Below are positions 60,932 to 64,000 of a DNA stretch of 64,000 nucleotides, piece by piece; the stretch's first letter is position 1, and each line of letters begins with the position of its first letter. The DNA is taken from assembly GCF_910592395.1 (NCBI RefSeq), contig NC_088309.1, positions 6,264,501-6,328,500 of the forward strand, given 5' to 3'. Origin of the DNA: Lineus longissimus. Its lineage: Eukaryota; Nemertea; Pilidiophora; Heteronemertea; Lineidae. The notes under the pieces are model-generated. The model ran no database searches. It had not been told where the DNA came from and saw only the letters and a program-made list of their open reading frames with translations. A program made the translations under genes and the position numbers.

Positions 60932-63481
60932 TTAAAAGACATCGATATCATCCTCTTCTTCCTCGTCGTCCTCTTCATACTGATCCTCGTCACTTGACGT
61001 CGACTCCCCGCCATCCAGATCGTCTACTAACTCCCCCGCTGTAGCACCTTGCAGTTCCAACCTGGAAGAGTACAAGAGTAATCATAAGAAACGTCTTGAA
61101 AGGAATATTTTATCAACTAGCATAAACTGCAAGCTGGCAATAGTTAGTTAAATGTTTCCAGATCACAAGGCTTTACAACTCCAAGGCATTTGCTGCTGAA
61201 GAAAATAGCAGATGAAAGATCTTTTTGTTGCACACAGCAGCGATTATGATTGATTTAAATTGTTCGTTTGCACGGCACTTTAGTGCCCAGTTGGTAAAAG
61301 CTAGAAGCCAACTTCAGACACCCGATAATGAACCTCTTGTATCTGACATATTAGGACAGCTACATGAAGTGACAAACCATTAACAGACACTTGGTGACAA
61401 TAAGGTGAAAAAATATGGAAAACATGGTGCATTATATAGACAGAGAATGAGTGAATACGTCAACAGGATAGACCACAAACCGACCCTAACAGCAGCCTTA
61501 TACATTCTACAAATTTACATGCATCAGGACTTGGACCCAAATAACAAAATGCATGCAAACCTCAACAAACAAAGAAGTCCAGCTTTAGGATCTTGACCTT
61601 TAACAAAAAGATTTAAACTTGAATCGAGGAATTGTCTTCCACCATCAATAGGAAATCTAAATTTGCACACATCACTCAAGAAGGAAATGAAACAAAAAGC
61701 AATGTGCCAGGTAAGGATGATTCATATACTATTCATGCACAGAATATGACCCAGGAGGTGGTCACTCAACCAATCTGGGCATGCACATCCATGTCCTGCA
61801 TTTAGCTGGACCAATTCCCCATGAACAAGGTCATTTTCCCTCGACCAAACTGAATACCAGAGCAGCTCGATATTACTTACCCTTGGTCCTCTCTGGTGTC
61901 TGATGACTGAATCTGAAGTGTGGTGCTACTGTCACTGGGACGTGATCGCGTGTTCTTGATTTTCAACAATGCCTCTGCAAACTTTCGTCCCATTTCCTCC
62001 AATTCACGGGTACTGATATGTAATCCCTAAAATAGATCCATGAGAGAATAAATACATGATAGGCAATGAAAAAAATCCCAAATTTTTCCTTCATACTCAT
62101 GTCAGGTGGTTTAGTCTTTTTTTGCATTTCTAAAGCACGATTGAAAAGTCCTATGCACGCATGTTTTTATGATCCTCTTAATTATTTTTGTTATAATCCT
62201 CATTGACAAATAGACTGAATGTGACCAGCTTACCCTGTATTGTCCCTGATCACAGCCACAGTAACTACTCTCCATTGTATAGCTCCTAACAATCCTAATC
62301 TGCCGCCAGACGACTACTCGAGCGGAACCCTCCTTGGTCTTCTCAACTATGTTGCTACAGTTACTGAGTGAGAAACAGGGAGCACTGTTTTGCAGAATCT
62401 TTGGCAGTGTCTACAAATAGAAAGGAATACATTATTAGGTAATATGATTTGAAGTGCCAAGGCCAATCGGTTACAAAACGCGCAATGTGTCCACCGATGG
62501 ATGGAAGGAACGACAGACACCAGTCAGACCCGAAGCTCAACTGACTTAAGAGGCAAAGAGGGTGCAATTGACACAACAGACTTCAAATCAAATTTCCTTG
62601 GAAGTATTAAAAGCATATCATCGGGTAAGTCATAAACATCAAACATCAAGTTAAGTTGTGGAGTTCAGTGACAAGCTGTTTGTATTTTATGATTGTTAAG
62701 CCCATATGATTTTTTTACTTTGCATCTTTGTTAAGACCCACCTTGTAGCCCACATCTTCCAGTTTTGTACCAATGACTGTGGGATTATCAACGTCCTCCG
62801 TCTGCCAGGACTGGCTCGGACTACAACCGTACAGGAATGTGTTCTTGCGCCTGGAGTGGCCGTGGTAGTCGCAGTAAACCAACGGATTCTTCCCGATCAT
62901 ATGTAAGTACTGTAATAATCCCTTGGTGTGGTAGATCGTTGGATGAAGTTTGGGACACGGATGGAGCCATCTTCGGTTCAGGTCTTCGGCAGTCAGGGAG
63001 CAACGGTGGCTGGGAAAGAGATGAAATACATTTTTATTTGGACAACAAGAGCAGATTTAGCCTATGTATTGGCAGCTACAGACGATAAGCAGCCGGCAGG
63101 AACTAACTGGAACCATGAAAATGACAAGTGATGAAATGCAGGATCCGAGCAGGAAACACCTAAGCTTAGCTGTCTCAAGGCTGAGAGTGATAGAACCCTA
63201 AGTGTTGGAATCTAATCAAACCGCAAATATCATTTAGGTTAATACAGTATCGCCCTCTATCTCAGGAAATATGAATTTGTCTTTTGATATCTGTACTTAC
63301 TTTCCATTGACAACGCCATCTGGATTCAACATCGGTACTATCTTGAAGACATACATGTCCCTCAGCGCCTGGGCAGCTGGTTTATCACACAGCAAGAACT
63401 GGATGGTGCCCTTCATCACCCAACTGGCATTACTCTCACCAGGGTGGACTCGGCCGGAGAGGAAGATGTAGGGCCTATTCC
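60932..63481 (-). CDS. AGTPBP1: Cytosolic carboxypeptidase, CCP1/Nna1 type, C-terminal part
   Basis: Five exons on the minus strand: 63481-63301, 63009-62742, 62410-62234, 62026-61881 and 61061-60932. They encode the last ~300 residues. The gene enters from beyond the right edge. M14 metallocarboxypeptidase core: zinc ligands His and Glu in [11 protein letters not shown], third His in [28 protein letters not shown] and AEDLNRRW for substrate binding, and the catalytic Glu in [11 protein letters not shown]. Wording at these sites matches CCP1/AGTPBP1 (and close CCP4) rather than CCP2, CCP3 or CCP5. The family removes glutamates from tubulin tails and other proteins. The last exon encodes a strongly acidic tail ([19 protein letters not shown]), typical of the CCP1 end. 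Splice sites and phases are all consistent. Intact as far as seen. Confidence 0.92.
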
Positions 63482-64000
63482 CTGAAGCAGACACAAAGAA
63501 TATTCAGTTGAAGTAGGTTCAGACAGCAGTGTGTCCATGTTACATGCCGACTTGATCACACCACTGTGGGCATAAGGCATTGGAGCACACACTGGTAACG
63601 AAGTCAACCGAAACTAGATTTACCTACTGAAATCCAGTTGTCCCGAGTCAGCATTACCAAGATGAAGCTATGCACAGTTTCTCAGTCAAGTTTGATTTGA
63701 AGGGACTGTTTTATGGTTGCGGTTTTGCAAGGACTGCATTGTTTATCATATCAAGTAAAAATTGCCATCAACTGATTCATAAATAATAATAAAATACCAT
63801 ATATTAAAGTGCTCTGTACATGCCATGCATGCTCCAGAGCACTGCACAGCAGATAAAAACGACCAAGAAGAAAAGTTCTGAAAACATTGTAAAAGTCCAG
63901 AAAATTCGATAATACTAATATGGATTATAACATTTGAATTGCAAGATAAGATATTAGGAATGTCACACATCGTAAACGATCTGAAATAGATGAGTTTTGA
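63482..64000. other. Intron of the carboxypeptidase gene, running off the window
   Basis: No further exon of the gene recognised before the window ends. The exon at 63481 starts in phase 1 after CTGCTTCAG. Confidence 0.6.

Overview
The window is nuclear DNA from an invertebrate animal. Genes are split by GT-AG introns, several genes carry AATAAA signals shortly after the stop, intergenic and intronic DNA is AT-rich and full of short transposon relics, and every recognisable protein is of metazoan type: a rhodopsin-family GPCR, an ornithine-decarboxylase-family protein, a tubulin-deglutamylase-type carboxypeptidase, and PLAT/thrombospondin-1 membrane proteins. A palindromic octamer, TACATGTA, is scattered through the non-coding DNA at far above chance density. 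I cannot fix the species. A marine invertebrate (lancelet, echinoderm/hemichordate or lophotrochozoan) would fit, but that is inference.

Layout. (1) 263-1795 (-): a single-exon 510-residue disordered protein I do not recognise. (2) 5202-7653 (-): a three-exon, 371-residue GPCR of the melatonin-receptor/Tre1-like kind. (3) 10855-18743 (+): three tandem type II membrane glycosyltransferases with a GT32-type DXD domain, each a single coding exon lying just after a 3' splice site. (4) 19901-24644 (-): a nine-exon, 455-residue ornithine decarboxylase relative that keeps the PLP lysine but has lost several catalytic residues. (5) 27053-53741 (+): a cluster of paralogous surface proteins, called here A, B and C, with signal peptide, PLAT domain, one thrombospondin type 1 repeat, Ser/Thr-rich stalk and C-terminal hydrophobic segment, plus at least one decayed relative. 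B and C share a cytoplasmic-tail motif (PHTISLPGNQI) that I do not know from any described family. A has no tail. (6) About 55034-60320: a 5.3 kb, 45-bp-period minisatellite whose unit orientation switches twice. (7) 60932-63481 (-): the last five exons of a cytosolic carboxypeptidase of the CCP1/AGTPBP1 type, which enters from beyond the right edge.

Two local expansions dominate: the three glycosyltransferases and the PLAT-TSP1 proteins. The second group is the best candidate for something undescribed. Its seven-exon structure and intron phases are the same across copies, the tail motif is conserved while the rest of the tail has diverged, and copy B carries a tandem triplication of one PLAT exon in which two copies are splice-acceptor-bearing decoys. 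All gene models were assembled by eye from reading frame, splice-site consensus, matching phases and paralog comparison. No transcript evidence or database search was available.
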